The notes below the pieces were generated by a model. That model was not told where the DNA came from. It saw nothing but the letters and a program-made list of their open reading frames with translations, and searched no databases. DNA of 64,000 bases from Neotabrizicola shimadae. GTDB lineage: Bacteria > Pseudomonadota > Alphaproteobacteria > Rhodobacterales > Rhodobacteraceae. Shown in pieces: positions 63,986 to 64,000 of this stretch. The position numbers were made by a program, and so were the translations under genes. Location: the NCBI RefSeq assembly GCF_019623905.1, contig NZ_CP069370.1:4017001-4081000 (forward strand), in the 5' to 3' direction. Each line of letters opens with the position of its first letter. Position 1 is the stretch's first letter.

Positions 63986-64000
63986 GGGGAATCCTTGGCG

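Overview
The window is GC-rich, gene-dense chromosomal DNA from an alphaproteobacterium, almost certainly a Rhodobacteraceae (Rhodobacter/Tabrizicola/Gemmobacter-like). The evidence is gene content and order: the RegB-SenC-RegA-HvrA redox cluster with ahcY nearby, the nrnC-kdsD-lptCAB-hpf-ptsN block, the hemY-mic60-hemD block beside tsaD-gpsA, the divL-tsaE-amgK-murU-addB-addA-trxA block, and hslVU. It reads as core genome. I see no prophage, transposase, rRNA operon or CRISPR array.

Layout. 0.2-6.5 kb: galU, three glycosyltransferases and a sulfotransferase-like protein, which look like one surface-polysaccharide operon. 6.5-11.4 kb (minus): ptsN, hpf, lptB-lptA-lptC, kdsD, nrnC and tRNA-Leu. 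11.5-20.3 kb (plus): a complex-I-associated epimerase-like protein, uppP, then gltD, a secreted unknown and gltB. 20.3-23.1 kb (minus): AI-2E family permease and an HlyD-like/DUF3302 pair. 23.3-26.6 kb: an unknown gene behind a perfect FNR-type box, a SulP permease, ppk2 and tRNA-Thr. 26.7-30.2 kb (minus): hemY, mic60-like, hemD. 30.2-33.5 kb (plus): tsaD, gpsA and small conserved genes. 33.7-41.5 kb: DUF2853, ahcY, HD hydrolase, DUF1275 protein, LysR regulator (probable HvrB), hvrA, regA, senC, regB. 41.5-52 kb: divL behind a perfect CtrA box, tsaE, amgK, murU, addB, addA, trxA. 52-56.3 kb: a polysaccharide-export-like unknown, hslV, hslU and a lipoprotein esterase. 56.3-64 kb: GH13 glucosidase, Rieske oxygenase, two MFS transporters, a KpsS-like protein and a DUF4424 protein.

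Themes. Envelope construction recurs: LPS transport and Kdo precursor, undecaprenyl phosphate recycling, peptidoglycan sugar recycling, sulfated polysaccharide, KpsS-like proteins. Redox and cell-cycle regulation form the second theme (RegBA/SenC/HvrA, DivL, an FnrL box).

The most unusual signals are non-coding. (1) A composite element occurs twice: an 18-bp perfect palindrome followed at fixed spacing by ATCAA, CTTG and TTAAC. Each copy lies about 150 nt upstream of an envelope-type gene. (2) A dispersed palindrome, CTTCCCCGCGGGGAAG, is present six times, including a tandem triple and two copies inside coding sequence. (3) The gltD leader can form mutually exclusive hairpins like an attenuator. 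(4) Two small ORFs have good translation signals, one divergent from the LysR gene and one coupled between hslV and hslU. All functional statements are inferences from sequence and family knowledge; no database search was run.
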